From: Terebella lapidaria
Lineage: Eukaryota; Annelida; Polychaeta; Terebellida; Terebellidae
DNA length: 64,000 nt
Direction: 5' to 3'
NCBI GenBank assembly: GCA_949152475.1
Contig: OX424564.1
Location: 28,022,165-28,086,164, forward strand
The position numbers and the translations under genes are program-made. Under the pieces are notes generated by a model. It searched no databases. It saw nothing but the letters and a program-made list of their open reading frames with translations, and was not told the origin of the DNA. Positions 24,717 to 34,849 of the stretch are shown in pieces (position 1 is the stretch's first letter; every line of letters begins with the position of its first letter).

Positions 24717-25548
24717 GTGGAATCAATACCCAGTATCAAGTATTCCGAGCAAACAAAACAGGGTCCGTTATCCAATCTCATAGTCCGGGGACAGAAAGTC
24801 ATATCAGGCATACGAAGTGAGAGAAAAAAAAAATGACAGGGAAACTCATGAACCCCCGTAAATGGCCATCAGGAGGTGAAATCAGGTGTTCCGGAAAGAG
24901 TGAGCATTTCCTGCCCCACTAGTGGCACCCGTCATGAATTCCCCAAAATTAACATGAAAATAGATCTAGTTGCATGGCAGACATGGATTTGCTGTATTTA
25001 TCAACCAGATCATGATGACGTCCATAGAATTTCTTAAACGCAGCGATAAGTCTTGGTAAAACATATCCTTGTCGTAGCAGTTTAGAGACTAGCTGGGCAC
25101 TTCGATAGACAAAGTCCTCATATTTGCAACTAGCTCTGGAATAGCGTATAAGTTGAGAAACAAACACACCATATGCCGGTGACATAGGAATGTTGCTGCT
25201 TAGAAAAGGGAAATTGACTATGGAAAAATTGAAATCATCACGTTTGTCATATAATCTGGTTGACAGGTTAGAATCATTATCAATCTCCAACCTCAGGTCT
25301 AGATAGTTGGAAAAATTAGCGGATTCTGTAGTATCCTTAATTTCAAGTTCCTTAGGATATATGACATCCAAATAATCACCAAACTTGGGATTATTTAGCG
25401 ACAATACATCATCTATGTATCGGAAAGTGAAATTAAAATTACATGTTAGTTTCTTAGAACCTCCTCTTTGTAAATGTTGAAGTGTTTTACAATAATATCT
25501 ATCTAATATCTTTATCTAATAATGGGGATATTATTAGATATCTCTAAT
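24717..25548 (-). mobile_element. Reverse-transcriptase element fragment, copy 2
   Basis: A fossil retroelement piece inserted in the first X-Y junction. It ends with the GGAATCAATACCCAGTA block on the left and a 40-bp palindrome on the right (25521-25560) that extends into the flank. It contains a C-terminal RT coding stretch. No endonuclease or long terminal repeat is visible. The family is uncertain: the RT type is common in marine invertebrate genomes, and I cannot separate Penelope-like from other non-LTR classes by eye. Confidence 0.7.
24949..25509 (-). pseudogene. Reverse transcriptase C-terminal fragment (YIDD box)
   Basis: A single frame of ~187 codons runs from the element's truncated edge to a stop at 24949. 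It contains the catalytic box FTFRYIDDVLSLNN, then residues ELEIKDTT, YLDLRLEIDN, TRLYDKRDDF, VNFPFLSSNIPMSPAYG, SQLIRYSRA and KFYGRHHDLVDKYS. This is the palm region and downstream thumb-like region of a retroelement RT. The N-terminal fingers are missing. It is a fossil fragment and unlikely to make a working enzyme. Confidence 0.8.
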
Positions 25549-26627
25549 AATATCCCCATTCTTTGTTGAAATATTCAAAATATCTGAGAATATTTCATAT
25601 TGTGCTATTTTTTCTTCGCACAGGCGATTTCACTGAGCCCTCCAGTGAGGGCAAATGTAAACTAATTAATGTAAAATACAAAACAATAATGACAAATTAG
25701 TTTACTACTTTTCTCTGCATGTCACTAAAAGCCGGTGATTGACTTCATAGCATTTACCACGTTATGTGATTGAATTATATGTAAGCGATGTAAATGACAT
25801 CATGTGCAAAAAATACATAATACCAAAAGTCCGACACATGGTGTAAACAGGTGAAAATAACAATTTCCACGTAAGTACATTTTTATAATCTATCCGATTC
25901 CATGTCCGAAGATGTTATTGAAAGTTGTGCATTGAGATTGCTGCACTGGGACTAAAAGTTTGGAGGAAAAGTGTCTTGCAGTGCGACGATGTCATACTAA
26001 AGTCAGGGATGGATATAAACTTTGGTCAATTCGGAGCATGAAAAAACTAGCATTTCCGAGAGAAAATTTAGCATATAGGTACAAAAGTTGATCAGTTTAA
26101 AGTTTATGTACAACATATTGTCGTATCTGTCTGATATTTTTTGTGGTCAATTTATCCGTGACATGATAGCGTCAGGCTCGGGTTAGCGTTCTGATGATGC
26201 TTGAAAGGTAATCATGGATTCCTCCTTTCGCCATATGGAAGCAACACTCATGGGGTTGAGATTCTCTAGTTTTACCTTAAATGTATAGTACGAATGAGAC
26301 TAATCAGCACTCTCATGTATTCAAGACTGACTATTTCTCGACCCACAGAACGTTAACCATTGTAGCAGAACGTCACTTTACCAAAAACAAATATTATACG
26401 TATATTGCACTCATTCATGCCCTATTGTCACGTACTCTCCAATATATTATGTGCATTCAATGCCGCATATGACATGTCACAATATTTTTTATACCTAAAA
26501 TTAGGTACAAAAAGACATTGATTGATGAAAAATGTCCGTTAAAATGAGCGATGGAGATATAAGTTTGTGTCTGAAAGGAATAATTTATTGCCGTGTGAAA
26601 AACATGCTTTGTTAGTTAAAATTGATC

Positions 26628-26641
26628 GTTGCCATGGTAAC
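26628..26641. promoter_or_regulatory. X-box-like site in the X2 repeat
   Basis: GTTGCCATGGTAAC fits the RFX X-box consensus and lies in a repeat unrelated to R2. The partner copy near 24608 reads GTTGCCATGATAAC, one change away. Function unknown. Confidence 0.4.
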
Positions 26642-29600
26642 CTGCTACAAAGCAAACAAATTTTATCGGCGTTGCAGTTATATTGGTGAGAATAAAGTTT
26701 AGTGTCCAATATATATATAGTTTTTACAATAATATCCCCCTTCTTTGTTGAAATATTCAAAATATCTGAGAATATATCATATTGTGCTATTTTTTCTTCG
26801 CACAGGCGATTTCACTGAGCCCTCCAGTGAGGGGGCTAATGTAAACTAATTAATGTAAAATACAAAACAATAATGACAAATTAGTTTACTACTTTTCTCT
26901 GCATGTCACTACAAGCCGGTGATTGACTTCTTAGCATTTACCACGTTATGTGATTGAATTATATGTAAGCGATGTAAATGACATCATGTGCAAAAAATAC
27001 ATAATACCAAAAGTCCGACACATGGTGTAAACAGGTGAAAATAACAATTTCCACGTAAGTACATTTTTATAATCTATCCGATTCCATGTCCGAAGATGCT
27101 ATTGAAAGTTGTGCATTGAGATTGCTGCACTAGGACTAAGAGTTTGGAGGAAAAATGTCTTGCAGTGCGACGATATCATACTAAAGTCAGGGATGGATAT
27201 AAACTTTGGTCAATTCGGAGCATGAAAAAACTAGCATATTCGAGAGAAAATTTAGCATATAGGTACAAAAGTTGATCAGTTTAAAGTTTATGTACAACAT
27301 ATTGTCGTATCTGTCCGATATTTTTTGTGGTCAATTTATCCGTGACATGATAGCGTCAGACTCGGGTTAGCGTTCTGATGATGCTTGAAAGGTAATCATG
27401 GATTCCTCTTTTCGCCATATGGAAGCAACACTCATGGGGTTGAGATTCTAATTTTACGTTAAACGTATAGGATGAATGAGACTGATCAGCACTCTCATGT
27501 ATTCAAGACTGACTATTTCTCGACCCACAGAACCTTAACCATCGTAGCAGAACGTCACTTTACCAAAAACACTTATTATACGTATATTGCACTCATTCAT
27601 GCCCTATTGTCACGTACTCTCCAATATATTATGTGCATTCAATGCCGCATATGACATGTCACAATATTGTTTTATACCTAAAATTAGGAACACAAAGACA
27701 TTGATTAATGAACAATGTCCGTTAAAATGAGCAAAGTGTCAACATTAGATGACACTTTTCTTCTCAATATTGGGCTATAAAATTAAGAATCAGAGCAATG
27801 TAAACAATTTTAGGGTATTCTGGACATGGAATCCACATGTAGTCGATGTAGAAGCCTAACATGATGATCAAGAAAAAAATGTATTAGTTCCCGTATAGAT
27901 TATCTTCATATCTGGTGCAACAGAACGTCGACATGAACATGACCTGACCCCAACACAATAGAATTGGGTCAGATAACGTTCGGTGGCTAGCTGCAGGGTG
28001 TTTGTGTAGTTTTAAATCAACACAACTCGAGGGCCCCTAAACTTTGTGGAATTTAGTGCTGGGAAGATCTCATTCTAAGGGTCTAATGTTATACGCACCC
28101 CTCACACTCCACAATCATATCATCATCATTGGACATTTTTGACGTGCATAAAGGGGTGTGTAGAAAATTGAAACAAGAAGCGAATAAATGGATCAATCCC
28201 AAGTTAGATAAAGGCAATCAAACGTGTGATATCGGAGAGAGGCGATCGATACCCAACACCTAGTGCCCCCAGTACCAGCGCTGAATTGACATGAGGTAGT
28301 GCTGCAAATAATGTGCGTTCCATGTGTGTGCTGAATAGCAATAATGTGCATTCCACATGTTTGGTGAATAGCGTGGACTGAATTGCACAAGGATGTGTGC
28401 TCCGTAATATGTTCAGGAACCTAGCGGTCGAGCGTGTTGAGTAACCTAATGAGTTAATAACAATTCACCTTTATTGTACTCTTCCGTGCTAAATGGTATT
28501 TGGACATTTGATGTTTTCATAATAGAGGAACGAGGATCAGATTCACAGAGAAACTTGGGAGTTCCAATGTGCCTTTCCTCTATATTCAATACCATTCAAG
28601 AAAACAGTCTGTCCAGTTCACATCTCAAAAGTTTCAATATCATTTGACAACTAACCATGAATACATAGGCTTATAAGTGGATGTTCATCATCAATTGGCT
28701 TGATAGGGATAACATGCAATGAAATATGAAATATTTACTTTGTTCGGAGACATGATAAACGGGCCTTTCAAACAGATCATCAAACCCCATCAATTTTTCC
28801 TGGAAGAGATCGCACTGTAAATGTCTCAAGCTGGAAGTTAATACTTTTTCGTCCTTGTCAACATCGAGTGTTGATTTTAAGTGCTTTCAGAGGTATGTAT
28901 AGCATTAAAACAAGATGTCATATAAAGGGATCAATCCCAATTTTAAAAGAAGCAATCACGTGTGTGATTACTACGTGCATAAGAGATGAGATCAATACCA
29001 AGCACCGAGTGCCCCTCGTACCAGGGAAGAATTCATGAGAGGTGGTACTAAAAACGGGTATATGAAAAGGGTATATGCTTCGTAGTATATGGTTAGAAAC
29101 GTAGCCTCTGAACGTCTGCTGAATGAGATAATCAGGTAATGATTCACCGTTAGTGCATTCTTTCATCCTAATTGTCATTTCATGTTGAAAACGTTCATAA
29201 ATAGATACGAATCACCGCACCGGAATTTATGATTTACCTTTTATCAGTGCCAAAGCGGTCTACCCAGTTTACATCTTCGCTACCATCTGAACACCATATG
29301 GCAGTGCATAAAACATCAAATTGAGTGAATTTACTACAATTACTCACATGTACTTCGGAATGTTAACGGACGTAAAATTTTCTCCCATGGCATAAACATT
29401 TCGCCTGAATGATCAAAGTTGAAACTCAGTTTGTCCAAGTTGACCTTTGAATATTCTGGGCATTATCTGACTTCATCAATGTCAACGTCTCGTGCTCGAA
29501 AAAAAGTATTTACCTTGGAATGGTCAATGCACTTTGGAGGGTTTTATCACATGAATTGTCAAGACTGATAATCATTTTCACCAGCAATTAAGGGAAACTT

Positions 29601-30650
29601 GCAAGGCATTCCTGTAGGATCTAAAAAATCACTTTTTTACCCACTAGCAAAGACAACGTTGCTTGTTTGCTGTCGATAACTTGGACCAGCGGCATACAAG
29701 AGATGGGAATCAATTCTAAAATACGTTATTGACATTTCTTGGAAAGGCAAGTTTTTCACAAAACACTGTAATGAATTATATACATTCAATAATTTACATA
29801 ATACTGACAATAACATCTTTCAGCATAAAAGGACATTGGACTAGATGCATGTAATGATTAACACCTTTATCCAATGTGCCACAAGCATTTTTCAAAAAGA
29901 TTTTGAAATACAATAATCAATCATTTGACATGTTTTTGTTTCATTTGCATGCGCATATATATAGAACACCAGTTTTACGGAACCCTTCAATATAGATTCA
30001 TTGCTACTAAGCTAAAACAATATGTAAAAAACAATACCAACCTACATGTAATCCCCAATCTTTACGGATGCAGAGCCCAAATGTTATTTCAGGTCTTTGC
30101 CCCAAGACTAAAGCAGAAAATTACTTCTGTAAATAAATGTTAATACCTTGTAAATTTACCTTCACAACTACATATAAATCCTTTCTTATTTACATGTGCC
30201 CTGTGACCTCTGGATGGCACAATCTCATCTTCTGTTTGAGTGGCGATTCAACATAACTCACGAGATATCGCCCGCTAGAGCAGTCTTGTGCAGTGAGTGC
30301 GCAGGTCGCTCCTTCTCTGGCGATGTTGGTCTTTTGTTTTATTTGTCACCGTGTGGTAAAATGTAAGTGCCGCCTCTTGATATTTTAGGCTTTTTGCAGG
30401 TGATGTTTAGATACACATGTGGAGCCTTACTTCCCAACTTGTTAAAACGTCCGGTTTTCAAAGTCCAGATATCGTTTTAAACAAATAATCCATACAGTGA
30501 ACGTGTGATGAGTAACGTAACGCCTCAACGATCCACTGTTAGTGTTAAATGTCATTCGGACATTGGCGATTCACCCCTAAAGAGCTTCGGACGTTTTAAT
30601 GTGCCTTTTATCTAATTGTTGAATATACAGGCATCATACATTAACATATA

Positions 30651-32300
30651 CCCTCATCAACTGGAATTGTTTTATTGTGACACAAGTCATTTTGATACAA
30701 CATAAAATACTGGTACTTCCCCTCATCCTAATACAAGCCATGTTGATACACCATAAATGTCATTACATTAGCTGCATTATAATGCACGTAACAGTATGGT
30801 TAACAATTTTGACAATCTATTTGTAGTACATGTACCCTTGGATACTTTGAATGCCACTGAGGGCCATCGATATTGGTTTGAGAAGCGCATTAGAGTTCGG
30901 GATATTACCACCTTTGTATTCGTGGGCTGAATCACTGAAATCCTGAATAATTGTTGTACAACAGAACTATGTTCTCGGCGAAAAAAAAAATCCAAGACAA
31001 ATTTCAAAACATTTGTTCAGCACTCTTATGTAATCGTCACAGCTCGTCCGTCACTGCCATCCGAAGTTATAAACTGTAATTATATTCAAATCAGTTCTAG
31101 GTGATATTACATATACTCTCAAATCTATATGTCTAAGACGTGGGTTCTTTATTTTCACTATTACTAGTACCTACACGTATTACATGATGAAATACCAGCA
31201 TATTCCAATTGCTGCATGATCCTATGAGTTCCTGGCAGAGGTTTACCGCTTATTTTGCATGAACAATATCTGACAATGCGGCGAACATACTTGTAAATGT
31301 GCATAAATGCTTTATATCAAATATTATATTGATAAATCATTATGCCACTTGATAAAAGTACTTGTTGTTTGTGTTCTCACAAGCAATGTCATCATATTCA
31401 CACTATTCAGAGAGGTAGACCTTACAGTAGCAGGTTCAGAGGGGAAATAAATAATGTTAACTAATTAATATAAAATACAAAAAAAAAATTATCCAAATAA
31501 TGTACGACTTTTCAGAGCTTGTTCACTGCAAAGTGCAGTGATATTGGCCTCCATCCATCCTCCATCGGCCGGGCGCTCACATAAATTGCAAGACGTTTCA
31601 AGATAAGTTTGTTTCTTATGGCGCCAGTGGCAAGTCAATATATTACTACACTGGTTGCAGTAACCAATTCATTATTCCCTGTGTTTTTGGTGAAAACATG
31701 TGTGGGTTGAATAGCAATATTATGTGTGTTCCATATTAGGCCCAGGTACCGCTGGTTCACCATCTGTCTGACCACCAGGGGACTGATGGTGGCGGCACAG
31801 ACCCAACAATACCAAAGTCAAGAAAAACAGTTGTCAGACCCCGTAAATCAATATTCGGGCCTAAATTGACGTAAGTTTAGTGCAGTGTTGCCTATATCCG
31901 ATCTAATTCCAGTGTTTATTTCATGTGTTTACCTTCATTTCTCTTAATACACGCCCGATTCTAAACTGACCAGCCAACTTTTCGATCATCTGATGAGAAG
32001 TGACAGCTGGTGACGTCTTTTTGCTCGTGCATGATATGGAATGCCCATGTTGTTGACGTGGCTTCGTGAAAAAAGTGACTTGATCAAAAAAATGTCACGC
32101 CACAAATGCACTGAAATGTTTAATGTCATGGAACTGTGAAACGTAACAAATGCCTATAAATAATAATATACTACAATGGTACAACCTCGGTTCAAAACCT
32201 ATTTATTTATTTATTGTTATCAAAAATCATACCAGCTATGAATTTGCCGGAATAATAGGTGTATTACTCTGGTAATTGGTTCATATAGACGTGTGATTGA
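30651..32300. other. Mostly unassigned sequence, weak U-unit traces
   Basis: A trace of U-unit sequence is visible near 31440-31530 (AACTAATTAATATAAAATAC, compare ~8650). No coding domain, RNA gene or clear transposon end was found. Confidence 0.35.
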
Positions 32301-32307
32301 CATCAAT

Positions 32308-32484
32308 ATGGATCTAAACACCGCAATAATGACAATTCTTGTTGATCACAACCTCCCCACATTGAGAGAATAACAGCTGCGTGCACTTTCTGCTGTTGTC
32401 AACAGGAAAGACACATCCGTCACCCTGCCTACAGGCTATGGCAAGAGTCTGGTCTATTCCCTTGGCCCACTGTTGATGAACCTG
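32308..32484 (+). pseudogene. RecQ-like helicase exon, motif I (copy a)
   Basis: From an ATG at 32308, the frame reads MDLNTAIMTILVDHNLPTLR, an in-frame TAA, then QLRALSAVVNRKDTSVTLPT, and continues GYGKSLVYSLGPLLMNL to a GT donor at 32485. TLPTGYGKSLVY is the Walker A box of RecQ-type DNA helicases, and the upstream Q..AL...V..KD pattern fits that family. A second exon lies at 33198-33462. The stop in the exon marks it as a pseudogene. The antisense 70-codon frames here are shadows. Confidence 0.8.
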
Positions 32485-33006
32485 GTAAAAAATGTTTTGC
32501 AATAATAATGAGTTATTCTTAGTCAATATATGTAACGATAAAACGAGGAACCTAATTCACAATGAAACATATTACATGGTACACAAAGTTGAAAGAAAAA
32601 ATGAGGCAAATCTTGTTATATATATATACAAAGGATACGTGTATCCTCTCTCCAAATAATCCAAATTGATACTATTATTTGCGATATTTAATGAAAGCAC
32701 AAATCTAAACACCGCAATAATGACAGTTCTTGTTGATCACAACCTCCCCACATTGAGAGAATAACAGCTGCGTGCACTTTCTGCTGTTGTCAACAGGAAA
32801 GACACATCCGTCACCCTGCCTACAGGCTATGGCAAGAGTCTGGTCTATTCCCTTGGCCCACTGGTGATGAACCTGGTAAAAAATGTTTTGCAATAATAAT
32901 GAGCTATTCTTAGTCAATATATGTAACGATAAAACGAGGAACCTTATTCACAATGAAACATATTACATGGTACACAAAGTTGAAAGAAAAAATTATGCAA
33001 ATCTTG

Positions 33007-33079
<73 letters not shown>

Positions 33080-33153
33080 AAGGATACGTGTATCCTCTCT
33101 CCAAATAATCCAAATTGATACTATTATTTGCGATATTTAATGAAAGCACAAAT
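32312..33153 (+). repeat. 391-bp tandem duplication carrying the helicase exon
   Basis: Copy a runs 32312-32702 and copy b 32703-33153. They differ at only a few bases, plus expansion of a (TA)n tract from ~6 repeats (copy a, ~32618) to ~35 repeats (copy b, 33008-33076). The shared nonsense codon shows that the exon was already dead when it was duplicated. Confidence 0.92.
32703..32875 (+). pseudogene. RecQ-like helicase exon, motif I (copy b)
   Basis: A tandem copy of the exon at 32308-32484 without its ATG codon. It has the same in-frame TAA and the same TLPTGYGKSLVY box, ending at a GT at 32876. Differences from copy a are few (for example L to V in GPLVMNL), so the duplication is recent. 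Confidence 0.8.
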
Positions 33154-33197
33154 ATCACAAAATGATCAATATATTGATACATTACAGATTTATCCAG

Positions 33198-33462
33198 ACA
33201 CAAAAACATATGCATTGTTGTGAGTCCATTGAGGTCTCCAATGCGCGACCAAGTCACCCAGCTGACAAAACTGACCCAAAGAACAAAACCCCACTTAGTT
33301 CCCATTAAAATTGACAGGGATAGAGAATGGAGAGTTTTCGGTAGTGTTTGTGTCCCCTGAAGCAGCCATGCAGGATTCCTGGTGGGCAGTATGGCGCAAC
33401 CTTGAAGACCGGATAGCATTCCTTCCTATTGACGAAGCACATTGTGTTACAGAATGGTATAA
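33198..33462 (+). pseudogene. RecQ-like helicase exon, motifs Ia and II
   Basis: An AG at ~33197 is a plausible acceptor. The first frame reads NICIVVSPLRSPMRDQVTQL, the RecQ motif Ia region. The signal moves to another frame near 33300, and the second reads FSVVFVSPEAAMQD, then DRIAFLPIDEAHCVTEWY, the DEAH box of the same family. With the exons upstream this is a frameshifted, partial RecQ-like gene. Downstream helicase motifs (III-VI) were not found in the window. Confidence 0.75.
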
Positions 33463-33556
33463 ATATCTTTGAAGATGAATTTTATGTCCAGAAAAAAAAA
33501 TGGAAATCACATCTGATAGACGTTTTTTCTTCTTTATGTTTTGTATACTCCTGATA

Positions 33557-33712
33557 CGGAGCCCCTAAGAGGACACATCTTTTTTCGCGTTCGAGCGATC
33601 TTTTCGCGTTCGAACGCGATGTTTTCGCGTTCCCTCACGAAGTTTTCGCGTTTTCGCCATATGCGAAAAAAAAATGTTCTTAACTTTTGGTTGTGTCCCC
33701 TTAGGGGCTCCG
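33557..33712. mobile_element. Short TIR MITE flanked by TA
   Basis: The inverted ends CGGAGCCCCTAAGAGGACAC and its near-complement (33693-33712, one mismatch) are flanked by TA at 33555-33556 and 33713-33714. The interior holds several irregular repeats of TTTTCGCGTT. A TA target suggests a Tc1/mariner-like or ISL2EU-like origin. It has no coding capacity. Confidence 0.8.
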
Positions 33713-33879
33713 TATCCTGGAAATAGCATACACGTGTAAAGTAGATATCAGCATGTCGGCAACAGTAGGCCTATCACCTGGTAAGGGCTACTAGTAGCCT
33801 AACTATCACACACGCGATCACATGATTGATCCAGCTTTCGATGTAAGACTATAAAATACCCAAATTTACTACATATTTT

Positions 33880-34300
33880 AAAAAAACGAAACCTTGAGAG
33901 AAAGCTGCCTTTTCGCTTTCTTTGCAGTCTTTTGGGGGGTTCCTCTCTTGTCGTGCCGTTTGTAAATCAGTTTTGCTGCTGAACTAGGGGTGGGCGGCTT
34001 CCTTTTTCACACTCTTTGGGGGTTGGGGTTTCACGGGGGACACTGGACGCTGCACATCAGACTCGTGCGTGGTGACTGCCTTCTGACTTTTAGCATATTT
34101 GATGGGTGTATTTTTGCATACATACCAAACAAAATTATTAATGTGTTCTTCCCTGAACATGCGGAAAACTTGCCAGAACACCCATTGATGGGGCCAGCTT
34201 ACACAACGACCACCGGTTGTAGCCTTTCTATATTTTTTTGGAATGTGTCCCCGCACCCTACACAGACGGGATCCATGCTCAATGCTTCTCTTGAATCTGT
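33880..34300 (-). pseudogene. Unidentified coding-like segment (possible broken gene)
   Basis: Minus-strand sequence with protein-like composition in more than one frame. One part starts MDPVCVGCGDTFQKN, a CxxC zinc-binding look, then a GTAAGC donor-like site. A second begins after an AG (~34055) with QRPVSPVKPQPPKS. A third is a basic stretch, SSAAKLIYKRHDKRGTPQKT, then AKKAKRQLSLK. The basic proline-rich tail and the zinc-like head suggest a nuclear or transposon-associated protein, but I cannot name a family. It may be a multi-exon gene that has decayed. Confidence 0.35.
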
Positions 34301-34849
34301 GAAAGAATGATACATTTGTGGGCTCTGCCAAACAAATTAAAATAATGTATAACACATGCATCTCTGTTCTTATTTGAATACTAATTTAAAATGTGAGCTT
34401 TGTTGATGTGGCTTAGGTTTTCAGGAGGTTTTCTTAAATATACGCTAATTTACATCTTCCTAAAATTATTTTTTTCGCCTTCATTAAAAAAAAAAGTGAA
34501 TTGTCAGCGATTTGTCAACAGGGAGTGCAGTGTTTTCTTAAACTAGATAATGTACACCATCAGCTTAACTGTTCATACATCGTCGGTATAGGCCCTATTA
34601 CCCGGCTATAAATTATAGTAGGCCTAGATCTATATTTATTTTTAAGACTTGTTTGTAAAAGCCACTCTCAAATGTTACAGGATTCATATTACAGATTTAC
34701 AGGGATTTTGAATTGACAAAGACACAAGATTAGAGGATCTTAAAAATAAATACCGGTAGTCTAGATATTGTGGTAGTATTGTATATTAGTTGTGAAAGAT
34801 CTCCAAGATGTGTAGGCAAGATGTTTCGACCATCGACTGTTTTCTTACT
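34301..34849. other. Unassigned AT-rich sequence
   Basis: No domain, RNA gene or repeat recognised. Confidence 0.4.

Larger units (their letters stand above)
24520..27735. repeat. ~1.2-kb tandem duplication (X-Y-X-Y) split by an RT element
   Basis: X1 (24525-24716) matches X2 (26541-26730). Y1 (25549-26540) matches Y2 (26731-27735) closely, at a 1182-bp offset. The first X-Y junction is broken by the RT fragment 24717-25548, while the second shows the uninterrupted junction (GTTTTTACAATAATATCCCC). Short frames (60-63 codons at 26281 and 27472) are copies of each other without a known domain. Confidence 0.85.
21851..30650. repeat. U unit, copy 5 with several insertions
   Basis: The unit order is kept (core block at 22099, then ~22385, 23270-24240, 28010-28740, 28920-29900), with a tail at 29940-30650 that matches 36200-37300. 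It is expanded by two satellite monomers (22546-23100), an AT-rich simple tract (~23095-23260), the X/Y tandem duplication and the RT fragment (24520-27735). Small frames inside carry no domains. Confidence 0.6.

Noticed and set aside
32883-33419. Frames with long IYIYIY runs on both strands
   Set aside because: Translation of the (TA)n microsatellite.
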